Origin: Lachnospiraceae bacterium
GTDB lineage: Bacteria > Bacillota > Clostridia > Lachnospirales > Lachnospiraceae
Length of the DNA: 33,547 bases
Direction: 5' to 3'
Assembly (NCBI GenBank): GCA_017460845.1
Contig: JAFUAE010000125.1
Location: forward strand, 1 to 33,547
How positions within the stretch are numbered: position 1 is the first letter of the stretch; each line of letters begins with the position of its first letter. Below are positions 18,706 to 27,147 of the stretch, one piece after another. The notes beneath the pieces are model-generated. The model was not told where the DNA came from and did not search any database. It was given only the letters and a program-made list of their open reading frames with translations. The translations under genes and the position numbers were made by a program.

Positions 18706-19030
18706 CCTTCAGCTTCCTTTGTCTGGGTGCCCTTTTGCCCGGCAGAATCTGAAGATCCTGAAGCTTGCGTCCTAGTTCGTCATCCTTCGCAACCAGAAGA
18801 AGATCTCTGTCCAGATAATTCAAGGCGTGAAGTACCGCTGCGTACGCACCAATCGCTACAGAGGGGGAGCCTTTCTCTATACTCCATAGTGTTGCTCTGC
18901 TTATGCCGGCACGTTCCGCAGTCAATTCGGCGCTAAGCGAACGCCTGAGTCTGGCCAATTTGATCTGTTCTCCCATCTGGCTCAATATCTTTTGTGTTGA
19001 AGGCATCACTACAGTGCCGCGCTGATTCAT
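18698..19030 (-). CDS. hipB: HipB-like antitoxin and repressor
   Basis: The product has 110 residues. The ATG at 19030 has GGAG six bases upstream. A helix-turn-helix lies at about 20-75 (LARLRRSLSAELTAERAGIS, then TLWSIEKGSPSVAIGAY), and the C-terminus is a charged Lys/Arg tail (GKRAPRQRKLKDE). In the HipBA family this protein binds the operator, represses its own unit and neutralises the kinase. Its stop overlaps the start of the kinase gene. The tail is longer and more basic than that of E. coli HipB. Confidence 0.9.
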   Translation of the reverse strand: MNQRGTVVMPSTQKILSQMGEQIKLARLRRSLSAELTAERAGISRATLWSIEKGSPSVAIGAYAAVLHALNYLDRDLLLVAKDDELGRKLQDLQILPGKRAPRQRKLKDE

Positions 19031-19105
19031 CGTTATCTCCGAATTATATCATCAGTGAAACTCTTGTCTCGTTCTCATTAACATTTATTATTATTAACTT
19101 TTATT

Positions 19106-19134
19106 ATTATAAACATTTTCAATATTTTTGTAAA
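19106..19134 (-). promoter_or_regulatory. Promoter of the hipBA unit
   Basis: On the minus strand TTTACA (19134-19129) and TATAAT (19111-19106) are 17 bases apart, with an AT-rich spacer. The predicted start near 19099 gives a leader of about 70 bases. A second TATAAT (19048-19043) lies so close to the start codon that it would give an almost leaderless message, so I prefer the upstream one. Confidence 0.6.
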
Positions 19135-19270
19135 TAATACTAAACATTAATTGATTTACATTTTATAACGGAGGTATAACAGACACTTGATTACTTGAGT
19201 TGAGTTCCTGAATCGGATCCTTAAATTGAGTTCTTAAGCTGGGTTCTTAAGTTGACCGCCTAATTAACAG

Positions 19271-19320
19271 GAAAAGCAGCAGAGCCGGCTGTGTTTAAAT
19301 CATTTCCGGCAGTGCTGCTC
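19271..19320 (-). terminator. Terminator of the zinc-ribbon envelope operon
   Basis: GCAGCA (19276-19281) and GCCGG (19284-19288) pair with TGCTGC (19313-19318) and CCGGC (19306-19310). The minus strand then reads TTTTCC. The T-run is short. It lies about 40 bases after the stop of the last gene in the operon. Confidence 0.65.
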
Positions 19321-19356
19321 TATATTTAAAATTGATATATTTCTGCTTCCCTGCTG

Positions 19357-20553
19357 TTATTCCTGCGTCACAGGCACGATCCAGGTAAGCTTTCCCATCA
19401 ATCCGCCCCGCTTATGATACTTTGCCATCTGGGAAGATGGAATACAGTAATAGCTCTTGGAATCATATGCGTCAGTCGAGGTCAGATCCAGTTCATACCA
19501 GTTTCCGTCCTCCAGCTTCACAATATTCCAGACATGGTCGCCTGTCCGGCCGGAGGAAAGATATGTCGTGCCGCTTACAGCATAGCTGCGAATGCCGGCC
19601 TCCTGGCAGATCGCGTTGAATGCCGCACTGTATCCCTGACAGACGGCACGCCCCTCAACCAGGGCCCCGTAACATGTATACGCAAGCTCCGATTCCTCGT
19701 CATATACAGTATTCTCGCAGAGATATTCGCTGATCTGCTGTACTTTTTCGCTTGTCGTCCCGGTCAGGCTGCCGGCAACTTTCTTAACGATCGGCAGAAT
19801 TTCATTATAGTCCGGCTCAAACTTCCTCAGTTCTTCGATCCTCATCTCCGGCTTTCCGTCTTTGGTGCGGGAGTCCGAAGTGGCGTAAAGGGTAAGATCG
19901 CTAACCAGCGGATAATCACTCAGGAAGGCAACTGCCATTTCATTGATTCTGTTATCCCCTTCCTCATCATGATAGGAAAACCACCCATAGTCATTTCCCT
20001 CCATAGCGGATTTCACGGCTTTATACAGTTCCTTCTGCTCATCGTCCAGGTATTCGTAAAGGGGGCCGGGATCCACATCCTGTATATTATCTTTGTTTAC
20101 CCAGGCCGGTTCAACGAACTTAACGGCGGGTCCGTCTTCTTTGCCGATGAAATACAGCCCCGCACAGCCAACGATCACAAGAAGCACCAGGAAAAGCAGG
20201 ATTTTTATCCCCCTGCCCTTCTTCTTTTTCGGTTTTGCGGATCTCCCCCGGCCCGGAGCCGCCTGCTGCCTGTATTCCGGCGGCTGAGGTTCCTGCTGCT
20301 GATATCGGTCCTGTGTCTGATATTCCTGCATCCGGTAGCCCTGCTGATACCTGTCCTGCTGCCAATGCTCAGGCCGGCGGATCGGTTCTGGGGAGGGATA
20401 TCCGCTCTGCGCCTGCGGACGAATTTGCTCCGGCGGCGTATATCCGTTCTGCGCCTGCTGTGCCTGCGGGCTTACTTCGTCCAACCCCGCGCCGCAGAGT
20501 TTGCAGAAACGACTGCCGTTATCTATCTGATTTCCGCAATACTTACAAAACAT
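19357..20553 (-). CDS. Zinc-ribbon, membrane-anchored transglutaminase-like protein
   Basis: The product has 398 residues. The N-terminus is a zinc ribbon with C3, C6, C17 and C20 (FCKYCGNQIDNGSRFCKLCG). A Gln/Pro/Tyr-rich linker (25-105) precedes a Lys-rich stop and a membrane segment (about 118-137). The C-terminal domain (about 165-398) has the transglutaminase-like triad C305 (GRAVCQGYSAAF), H340 (GDHVWNIV) and D356 (WYELDLTS). The positive-inside rule places the ribbon in the cytosol and the enzyme domain outside. Family members are cysteine proteases or crosslinkers of peptides, so the substrate is open. The ATG at 20553 has AAAGGA upstream. It is the last gene of a six-gene run and is followed by a terminator. 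Confidence 0.88.
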   Translation of the reverse strand: MFCKYCGNQIDNGSRFCKLCGAGLDEVSPQAQQAQNGYTPPEQIRPQAQSGYPSPEPIRRPEHWQQDRYQQGYRMQEYQTQDRYQQQEPQPPEYRQQAAPGRGRSAKPKKKKGRGIKILLFLVLLVIVGCAGLYFIGKEDGPAVKFVEPAWVNKDNIQDVDPGPLYEYLDDEQKELYKAVKSAMEGNDYGWFSYHDEEGDNRINEMAVAFLSDYPLVSDLTLYATSDSRTKDGKPEMRIEELRKFEPDYNEILPIVKKVAGSLTGTTSEKVQQISEYLCENTVYDEESELAYTCYGALVEGRAVCQGYSAAFNAICQEAGIRSYAVSGTTYLSSGRTGDHVWNIVKLEDGNWYELDLTSTDAYDSKSYYCIPSSQMAKYHKRGGLMGKLTWIVPVTQE

Positions 20554-20626
20554 CTTTAATCCTTTCCGTCATTTCCGGCTCAGGCATGCGGAATCGCCGC
20601 CTGGTTTGCCTTGCTGGCTTAGTACC

Positions 20627-21385
20627 TCAGCTGATCTTTTTTGCATTTACGCAGCGCTCCGCAATATAGCGGTAGACGAAATCATAGTCCGCCGGCTCGG
20701 CATAAACCTGATTGCGCTCAAGCAGCTGATTGACTTTAATCGTATTGAACATCCTGCTGCCCTTTACGGTCCTCACCTTGGAAAATTCTGAAACAGAGCT
20801 GCTGCGGGAGGCGGCCAGAATACCGGTTCCCACCATGCCGATCCGCCCTGCGGCAATGCCTGCCGCCGCGGTCAGCCAGCCGACAGCCTCCGCTTTTTTG
20901 AACTGCTTCTTCATCTGGATGTGCTGTATCTCCTGCTCATTCATCTCAAAGAGCACCATGTATTTCCAGCCGTAGATGCCCGCCAGGATAATATAGGCGA
21001 CCACGCCAAGCGCCAGGAAAAAAAGCAGAAGCAGGGCAAAGCCTTTTGTAAGACTGAGGAAGCCCTCCAGGCCATACATACTGTTCGTCGCCAGATTGAG
21101 AACGACCATAAACAGATAGACGATTGCAAAAGCAAGCGCGATCACCTTCCATACCGTAACCAGGATCACCGGATTCTGAAGCATCCGGTACTCATAGATC
21201 CAGCGATAGAAGCCGTCCGGGCACAGCCAGACATTTTCCGTGACCTTCTCTCCTTTCAGGAGCTCCCGCTCATCGTCAAAGTCTGCAGAGCCGGCTGCAT
21301 TTCCCTGTATCGGCTGAGCCGCGCCGCAAAACTCACAAAACTTCGTATTCTCCGGTATCTCTCTTCCGCAATTCTCGCAAAACAT
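20627..21385 (-). CDS. Zinc-ribbon two-pass membrane protein
   Basis: The start is at the ATG at 21385, with GGGGAG seven bases upstream; upstream codons in this frame have no site. The product has 252 residues. Residues 1-21 are a zinc ribbon (MFCENCGREIPENTKFCEFC) with C3, C6, C17 and C20. Membrane segments lie at about 73-98 and 112-138. A soluble part (about 145-252) has a Gly/Ala-rich hydrophobic stretch (168-192) and ends in an acidic-aromatic region YDFVYRYIAERCVNAKK. I do not recognise a named family beyond the ribbon. It is in the same transcript as the transglutaminase-like gene (gap 73 bases) and the lipoprotein (gap 76 bases). Confidence 0.82.
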   Translation of the reverse strand: MFCENCGREIPENTKFCEFCGAAQPIQGNAAGSADFDDERELLKGEKVTENVWLCPDGFYRWIYEYRMLQNPVILVTVWKVIALAFAIVYLFMVVLNLATNSMYGLEGFLSLTKGFALLLLFFLALGVVAYIILAGIYGWKYMVLFEMNEQEIQHIQMKKQFKKAEAVGWLTAAAGIAAGRIGMVGTGILAASRSSSVSEFSKVRTVKGSRMFNTIKVNQLLERNQVYAEPADYDFVYRYIAERCVNAKKIS

Positions 21386-21461
21386 GCGTATTCTCCCCTC
21401 TTTTCTTCTCTGCTGCCATATATTTTGTGGTTGATATATCTCTCTTCCGAAGAGAAATAAA

Positions 21462-22004
21462 TTATACTCCCGGTCTCCTGTAAAGCTCCGTTTCTCCGGT
21501 ATCCGCGCGGAAATACCATCGGTCCGAATTCCATTCGTCCGCATTCATATTTCCGCTGATTCCGCGCTCCATCAGCTTTTCGCAGATCTCCTCCGGCTCC
21601 TGCTTATAATCCCAGTGATTTACATTAAAGGAAAGTGCCGCGCGACTGAAAAACTCCGTCCATTCTTCTGTATTTCCCGGAACTTTCTCCAATTGCTCCT
21701 GCGCAATGTCCCTATAATCCCCCGGTTCGAGGGATATTTCCATTTTGCAGCCCGGCATAAGCTCTTCAAGTGTTACGCGAAGATACCCCATTCCAGCTTC
21801 ATGCAGCGGAGAATGCAGGAACGCCTGCCGCTTTTCATTACGCGCGCGGTTCTCCTCTCCCATTTCCTGGATCAGCTGCTGACGCGCTTCCTCGGAGGCC
21901 TGCGCTTTTGATTCCTGATATGCCGAGATCCTGCCGCAGCCGGCAAGCGCTGCCAGGATCAAAAGCATAACAGCTATACAAAGACCGAAATATCGATAAA
22001 CCAT
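21462..22004 (-). CDS. Small secreted lipoprotein
   Basis: The ATG at 22004 follows GGGAG by about seven bases. An ATG four codons earlier has a poorer site. The product has 180 residues. A signal peptide (MVYRYFGLCIAVMLLILAAL) ends in the lipobox ALAGC with Cys23. A charged alpha-helical stretch (30-70, rich in Glu, Gln, Ala and Arg) is followed by a mixed domain (75-180) with several Trp and Tyr residues (NVNHWDYKQE; SDRWYFRADTGETELY). I recognise no family. It is 20 bases after the anchored beta-rich protein gene, clearly in the same operon. Confidence 0.82.
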   Translation of the reverse strand: MVYRYFGLCIAVMLLILAALAGCGRISAYQESKAQASEEARQQLIQEMGEENRARNEKRQAFLHSPLHEAGMGYLRVTLEELMPGCKMEISLEPGDYRDIAQEQLEKVPGNTEEWTEFFSRAALSFNVNHWDYKQEPEEICEKLMERGISGNMNADEWNSDRWYFRADTGETELYRRPGV

Positions 22005-22024
22005 TTTCTCTCCCATCCCGCTTT

Positions 22025-22930
22025 TTACGGCCTGAATTCAAACGGCGCTTCAGCGACCGGCGCACCGGTTTCCCGGTCGGCGACCATGAAGCTTCCCGTC
22101 AGCTTTTCCATCGGGAGTACGTCCTCGAGTTCCGCCCATACCAGTTCCAGATAAAATGTCCCCTTCGTGCCCGCCGGGAATACAAAACTTCCATCCTTCG
22201 GATATGCTTTTCCATCTACTGCTGTATCCTTCGGGGTCACCGCGATGTCCCGGTCCGTATTGTTTTCCACATAAAAGCCGACGGCGCTGCTTTTGTCGGT
22301 ATATGCCGGATACAGACTGGTCGAAGCCAGCGTGATGCCGTCCTTCGCATAGAAGCCGTCCGTGGAATACATATAACTCGGCGGATCGGCCTTTTTAGCT
22401 TTTGAAGTCGTAAGTGTCAGCGGACCGGAAGCTGCTGCCTGTTTGCCGGAAGCCGTATCATACGCCGCCAGCTGCATGCGGATCTCCCCGACTGTCCTGA
22501 TCCGCATATCGTACAGGGCCCGGTAGTCCAGAGACAGTGCCGCCCTGACCGTATTTCCGGAAGGAACGGTTTCTGCAAATGCTGACTGCACAGCTGCGCC
22601 GTTGACCGCAAGTCCCTCACAGCGAAGCGTCAGTTCCTGCGGCGTACCGTTATTGATCGTCAGGTAAACGACCTCCTGCGCCCGGTTCTTCCCTGCCACC
22701 GTGCCCAGTTCTTCCGCCGTAACGATCAGGCCATTGTCCGACCAGATCTCCTGTTTCTTGATCTTCGCCCCGCCGAAGGGCTTATCCTCGGAATTGTCAA
22801 ACATCGGATAGAAAACGATTGCAAAGATGGCTGCGACCAGCACGATCATGCCGAGTCCCATCATCAAAGCCAAAGGGAAATGCCGCTTTCCTTTTCTTGC
22901 TTTCTGCTCAAAATACTGTCTTTCGTCCAT
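22025..22930 (-). CDS. Membrane-anchored beta-rich extracellular protein
   Basis: The product has 301 residues. A short basic N-terminus (KARKGKRH) is followed by a membrane anchor at about 20-41, so the rest lies outside. Two Ig-like beta domains are suggested. The first (about 58-170) begins IKKQEIWSDNGLIVTAEELG and has VVYLTINNGTPQELTL. The second (about 185-301) begins STDGFYAKDGITLA and has FYVENNTDRDIAVTPKDTAV. Both resemble the DUF4352-type pattern of extracellular proteins that compare 'conserved strand plus NN' motifs. That relation is a suggestion, not a firm call. The start has AGGAGG eight bases upstream. It lies between the 934-residue secreted protein gene (gap 38 bases) and the lipoprotein gene (gap 20 bases). 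Confidence 0.85.
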   Translation of the reverse strand: MDERQYFEQKARKGKRHFPLALMMGLGMIVLVAAIFAIVFYPMFDNSEDKPFGGAKIKKQEIWSDNGLIVTAEELGTVAGKNRAQEVVYLTINNGTPQELTLRCEGLAVNGAAVQSAFAETVPSGNTVRAALSLDYRALYDMRIRTVGEIRMQLAAYDTASGKQAAASGPLTLTTSKAKKADPPSYMYSTDGFYAKDGITLASTSLYPAYTDKSSAVGFYVENNTDRDIAVTPKDTAVDGKAYPKDGSFVFPAGTKGTFYLELVWAELEDVLPMEKLTGSFMVADRETGAPVAEAPFEFRP

Positions 22931-22968
22931 GCCTTTTCCTCCTGGCGGTCATGTTGCCGTTTCTCGTT

Positions 22969-25773
22969 TTACTTCTTTGTGTTTCCTGCCACATCATCCG
23001 GCAGATCCCGAAGCTTCCCACCGGTTGCTTTATCGATCTCCTGCGCGAATCGTTCTGCTTCCTTTTCAACCATTTGTCTGTAAGCGGCGCCCGTTTCCGC
23101 GAGCGTGGAAGTTGCTTCACCGGTCAGGTTCCGCTGATATACCTCATTGAAGAGGGTGGTCCCTGCTTTTGTCCAGTTTTCCATTTTTTCAATGTTCTTT
23201 GTCGCGGTCTTGTAATAGGCTATCTTCTGTTTTGCCAGTGTGCTCGCCTCTTTATTGCCCAGCATGTTCTTCCAGCCGTCGGCGCCCATCTTGTCAAAGG
23301 AATCCAGGGTCTTCCCGACCTTCTGGGTCTTGGGGGCGGTTATCTTATCGGATACCTTTTTGCCTGCACCGCTGACGATCTGTCCGATCCCATAGTTCAT
23401 ACTGCTCTCGAGGGCTGTCTTTTCCATATCACGCTTGATCTCTTCCGCGGATTTGCCCTGTACGACTCCGTCAAGTCCTGTCTTCAGCACATCTCCGCCG
23501 ACTGCCATACCGAAGCCGTCAACCTCATTCTGAAGCACGCCGATCGCGCCTTCCGCGGTTCCCTGGGCAATTGCTGTCATCGTATCATAGGCATCTTTTC
23601 CCTCCGCGATCGACTCCGACAGTTTGGACAGACCCGGCTTTGCAAATGTATACGCGTTTTTTATGATCTTGCCCGGAGGTCCGGTCACCTCGCCGAGCGT
23701 ATTGACGGCTACATCCGCGACTGCCTCGACCTGGGACGCTGTCTTTTCACCGAATTCCAGCCAGGCATCCTTTTCCATCTGCCGCTCATATTCGATTCCG
23801 GCTTGTGTCCGGTCCTTCAGGATTTCCTTTTTAATGCCCTTTATATCATCTGAACTCTTGCCGTACTGGGAGGCAAGCCTGTCCATATATTCTTCCCGTT
23901 TCTGTTCTCTTTGCTGCTCCTCCTTAAACTCTGACCACCATTTGGAATCCTCTGTCACGCCTGTGGCCCGCTCTTCATCCCACTTTGCCTGGTTCTGCTC
24001 GTGCTGTTCCTCGGCCCAGCGTTTCCCGGTCGATTCGTCCAATGCGACGTTGTGGGCGTTTCTTTCCCTGAAATCATACATATCCCGGATCATCGATTCG
24101 GTTAAGTGGGATCCTCTCTTATCAATGTATTGAGGTTCCCCGGTTTCTTCATTGTAGCCTGTGAGTTCATATTTTATGCGCTCGCCAGTGACCGGGTCCC
24201 TGAACCGGAGCGCTCCTTCCCGGTCTATTTTCCAGCCGTCCGGAAGACTCGACGGATCTTCCCAAGACCAAGGTCTTCTCTCCGGTCCTGCATCTTCATC
24301 GGCAGATCCTTCAGCCGCATCTCCTGAAGTTCCGTCTCCTGCGGTTTCGTCTCCTGAAGTCCCGTCTCCCGGTCCTCCCGGGAAGCCTCCGACTGCGCCG
24401 CCCAGGGCACTGCCCGCGCCGCCTCCGAGTGTGCTTCCGATCCCGCCGCCAAGCAGGAGCGCCGCCAGCCACTGCAGAAAGCTGCGCCATACCGTATCAA
24501 AAGTATCCGCATGCTGCTCCCACGCTTCGGGATGATCCTCTCCCCAGGCATCCTGATCGAAATAAGGCGCCGACCCTGTTTCACTGAGATTGCCTGGCCA
24601 GTCGCCGGATGTACCGGCGCCAGCATCAGCCGGTTCTTCAGCTTCGTCATCCGCTGCTGCGGAAGGCTTTACGATGCCTTCCCAGGGTACGTTCATCGCA
24701 TAGCTTTCTTCAGCTTCATTATCCTCTGTAGCAGCACTGCTTCCGGCCTGCGGTTCTGTCCATACCGGTTCCTGCCAGGCAATCACAATGGGCATCGTGG
24801 AAACATCCTGTATGAGATTTGTTTCAATCTGCTTTTTCAGGATGTTGTACTGTTCCATCAGCTCGTCGGGTTCCTTGCGCTGCCGCATTCTTTCGGTCCT
24901 GTTCTTTACCCTGTCCATCATGCCGTAATACCCTGCTTCGCACTCAAACAGTATAAACGGAACTTCGGGCAGCTGCCGGTACATCGCAAAAATCGCCTCG
25001 AAATACTCGCTGCGCTCATTTGTATTCTGAACGGAATGATATCCCTCCCTCGCAAACCAGGCGTATCTTCCGATAACCCGGCCGTCATCAATTGCGTAAT
25101 CCTCGCTGTGGACGTCCCGGTAGTATTCTCCTCCCCATCTGTCATAAGCCTCGTAATCATCCGGTATCTGCCGCAGAAATTCGGACTGCATGGAGCTGAT
25201 AATGTCTTCTTCGTTATCCTTTAAAAGGTTATGAAAGATCCCGTATATACCTCCGGTATAATTCAGTCTCCAGTGGCAATGGTTCTGTGTATAATCTGTC
25301 TTGGATTCGGTTCCGTCTTTTAGAATCAGGGGATCATAATAATAGCAGCCTGCCTCTGCCTCACCCCAACGGTCAGCGGTATGCTTCTCATTTCTTTCTC
25401 TGGAGGGGCTCATATAGATATCAGGATAGGACGCATCCTCCGGAAGAATCTGCAGTACGCCCTTTATATCTTCCATCTTATAGAACAGCTGCTGGGAAGC
25501 GATTTCTTTCCCTGTTTCCGCGTCCTGTAAGTGGTACATGATAAGACCTGAACCCATATATACACCGGAATCCTCGTCCCGGAAATTATTGAAGCTCTCC
25601 TGCCGGTAGCTGCCCCCGGTAATTGTTACGTTATACTCATCGGAAGCCTCATAGGCTCTCCAGTCCAGCGGCTCAGCGGCAAGCGCGGAAATGGTACAGT
25701 TCAGGCAGAGTATCGCAGCTGCCAGGCAGACCGGCAGCATGTAAATGCTGTTATTCGGGTATTTTCTCTTCAT
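22969..25773 (-). CDS. Large secreted glycine-zipper protein, paralogue 1 (934 aa)
   Basis: I know no named family. Residues 1-33 are a signal peptide ending SALAA. Residues 34-340 form a Tyr/Trp-rich ectodomain with few cysteines. An acidic Ala/Glu-rich linker (340-410) leads to AWEQHADTFDTVWRSFLQWL and then a glycine-zipper membrane segment (about 430-465, LLLGGGIGSTLGGGAGSALG). The second half begins PWSWEDPSSLPDGW and RDPVTGERIKYELTGYNEETG, then a long charged helix (580-690), then Ala/Gly-rich helices around GEVTGPPGKIIKNAYTFAKP. From about residue 412 on it aligns closely with the protein at 28055-30526. The N-terminal parts do not. It is the second gene of the 26850-19357 operon. The shape suggests a membrane-inserted envelope protein. 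Confidence 0.85.
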   Translation of the reverse strand: MKRKYPNNSIYMLPVCLAAAILCLNCTISALAAEPLDWRAYEASDEYNVTITGGSYRQESFNNFRDEDSGVYMGSGLIMYHLQDAETGKEIASQQLFYKMEDIKGVLQILPEDASYPDIYMSPSRERNEKHTADRWGEAEAGCYYYDPLILKDGTESKTDYTQNHCHWRLNYTGGIYGIFHNLLKDNEEDIISSMQSEFLRQIPDDYEAYDRWGGEYYRDVHSEDYAIDDGRVIGRYAWFAREGYHSVQNTNERSEYFEAIFAMYRQLPEVPFILFECEAGYYGMMDRVKNRTERMRQRKEPDELMEQYNILKKQIETNLIQDVSTMPIVIAWQEPVWTEPQAGSSAATEDNEAEESYAMNVPWEGIVKPSAAADDEAEEPADAGAGTSGDWPGNLSETGSAPYFDQDAWGEDHPEAWEQHADTFDTVWRSFLQWLAALLLGGGIGSTLGGGAGSALGGAVGGFPGGPGDGTSGDETAGDGTSGDAAEGSADEDAGPERRPWSWEDPSSLPDGWKIDREGALRFRDPVTGERIKYELTGYNEETGEPQYIDKRGSHLTESMIRDMYDFRERNAHNVALDESTGKRWAEEQHEQNQAKWDEERATGVTEDSKWWSEFKEEQQREQKREEYMDRLASQYGKSSDDIKGIKKEILKDRTQAGIEYERQMEKDAWLEFGEKTASQVEAVADVAVNTLGEVTGPPGKIIKNAYTFAKPGLSKLSESIAEGKDAYDTMTAIAQGTAEGAIGVLQNEVDGFGMAVGGDVLKTGLDGVVQGKSAEEIKRDMEKTALESSMNYGIGQIVSGAGKKVSDKITAPKTQKVGKTLDSFDKMGADGWKNMLGNKEASTLAKQKIAYYKTATKNIEKMENWTKAGTTLFNEVYQRNLTGEATSTLAETGAAYRQMVEKEAERFAQEIDKATGGKLRDLPDDVAGNTKK

Positions 25774-25812
25774 CAGTGCTCGTCCTTCCCTATACTCCGC
25801 CCTGAATGAATC

Positions 25813-26850
25813 TCAGGCACGGCCCGCCGCAACCGCCTGTCTCTTCCCTTTTCCAAGGAATCTGAATACAATGCTGATTGCAAGGAAGACTAATCCGGCC
25901 CAGACACATGGCCTGAACGACAGCGCGGAAAGTGCAACTGCCAGAGTAAAGCCGATCGTAAGTCCGGAAAGGACTCTGTCTACTGTGATCCGGGACGGAG
26001 TTCTGCCGCCGCTGAAGGTGCTCGCTACGCTGAAGATCAGGCCGGTCATGAAGCCACCCTTTGAACCGATGTTTTTCAGAAGCATTATGACTGCCACGAT
26101 GCCGACCATGGCTTCCTGCAGGTTCTGCCTGCTGTTCATGAATCCATAGAGTACAAGTGCCGCTCCGACGCCGAAAGTCAGCGGGGAAATCTCATTGATT
26201 CCCTGTACAGCCGCGCCTTTAAAGACGCCGCCGATACCGCCCGCGACTCCCTCAAAAGGCTTTCCGCCTTTGAAAAGCGGCATGATCATTGCATTCAGAA
26301 ACGCCGCGACGACAACCTTTCCCAGGATGCCGCCCGCTGCCGCCAGAAGCCCTCCGTACATGCCGCCCTGCGCGTAAGTCAGGAAGCTTAAGACCGAAAG
26401 CGGAAGCGGCAAAGTCCGGAAGAAGCTTCCCGCAACGGAAAGCGCCATCCAGACCGCACCAAGTACGATCGTTGGGAGCAGCTGCTTCGGATCTTTAAGG
26501 ACATCCCCGATTTTCCGGATGTAACTTTTCAGGTATGCGCCAAGGCCGGGATAGTTCCCATCCGCATAGGCAGGGTCAGGCGCAGCCTGCGGTGCTGGCT
26601 GTGGCTGTGAAAACTGCTGCTGTGCAGGCTGTGGCTGTGAGTACCGCTGTTGTGCAGGCTGAGGTGTTTGCTGTGGCTGTGAATATTGCCGCTGTGCGGG
26701 CTGAGGCTGTGAATACTGCCGCGGATCCGGTCTTTGATCTGCTTTTCCAGTCCCTGCCGATCCGGGCAGCATGACCGGGGTACCGCAGTTTCTGCAGAAT
26801 CTTGCATCTTCACTTAACGGAACGCCGCATTTTTTACATCTGGTAGCCAT
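25813..26850 (-). CDS. Zinc-ribbon polytopic membrane protein
   Basis: The start is at the ATG at 26850, with GGAGGAG six bases upstream; the frame continues upstream through a GT/TA tract but has no site there. The product has 345 residues. Residues 1-25 are a zinc ribbon with C5, C8, C19 and C22 (CKKCGVPLSEDARFCRNC). A Gln/Pro-rich region (40-95) repeats QYSQPQPAQ. From about 125 to 335 there are about six to eight hydrophobic segments rich in Gly, with QGGMYGGLLAAAGGILGKVV and a conserved-looking FSGGRTPSRITVDRVLSG. I recall similar zinc-ribbon membrane proteins in Lachnospiraceae, without function. It is the first gene of the six-gene operon; the 934-residue gene follows 39 bases later. 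Confidence 0.88.
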   Translation of the reverse strand: MATRCKKCGVPLSEDARFCRNCGTPVMLPGSAGTGKADQRPDPRQYSQPQPAQRQYSQPQQTPQPAQQRYSQPQPAQQQFSQPQPAPQAAPDPAYADGNYPGLGAYLKSYIRKIGDVLKDPKQLLPTIVLGAVWMALSVAGSFFRTLPLPLSVLSFLTYAQGGMYGGLLAAAGGILGKVVVAAFLNAMIMPLFKGGKPFEGVAGGIGGVFKGAAVQGINEISPLTFGVGAALVLYGFMNSRQNLQEAMVGIVAVIMLLKNIGSKGGFMTGLIFSVASTFSGGRTPSRITVDRVLSGLTIGFTLAVALSALSFRPCVWAGLVFLAISIVFRFLGKGKRQAVAAGRA

Positions 26851-26880
26851 ATATTTCTCCTCCACGAAACTTCCGAGAAT

Positions 26881-26954
26881 TTGTGGTGTATGTGTATGTG
26901 TGGTATATGATATGTTTGTTGTGTATATGTATATGTATTTGTGTTGTGTATGTG
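26881..26954. repeat. GT/TA-rich simple-sequence tract
   Basis: About 74 bases are mainly GTGTATGTGTATGT-like alternating purine-pyrimidine on the plus strand. On the minus strand this is a CA/TA-rich, guanine-poor leader just before the ribosome site of the zinc-ribbon membrane protein gene. It could be a flexible, unstructured leader or a slippage-prone tract. Confidence 0.85.
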
Positions 26955-26963
26955 GATCTGCCC

Positions 26964-27066
26964 AAAACATCGGAAAGACTCTTTTTGAGAATCCCGAGGC
27001 TGCAAAAATCTTGGCTGCATTTTTCTGAGCATCGGGAATTGAAAAAAGTCTTGTAATCGATGTTTT
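26964..27066. repeat. Large imperfect inverted repeat (about 100 bases)
   Basis: AAAACATCG (26964-26972) pairs with CGATGTTTT (27058-27066), AAGACT (26975-26980) with AGTCTT (27047-27052), and TCCCGA (26992-26997) with TCGGGA (27032-27037). The inner AAAAAT/ATTTTT pair closes a loop near 27003-27024. It lies between the two arms of the envelope locus and could end the upstream transcript or be a miniature mobile remnant. Confidence 0.65.
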
Positions 27067-27147
27067 TACTCCAAGTCTTTGGGTTGTTATAGAGCATCAA
27101 AAGTATAACGACTTATTTCCGAATGTTTCTGCAAAACACAAAATACA

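Larger units (their letters stand above)
19031..19356. other. AT-rich intergenic region upstream of hipBA
   Basis: This 326-base spacer holds the hipBA promoter, direct TTTATTATTAT-like repeats (about 19083-19111) that could be operators, degenerate repeats of TTGAGTTCTTAAG type at about 19196-19256, and the terminator of the operon to the right. I see no gene in it. Confidence 0.55.

Noticed and set aside
19043-19070. A second hipBA promoter (GAGACA-N16-TATAAT)
   Set aside because: Its start would fall inside the ribosome site, giving almost no leader. The upstream TTTACA-N17-TATAAT is better.
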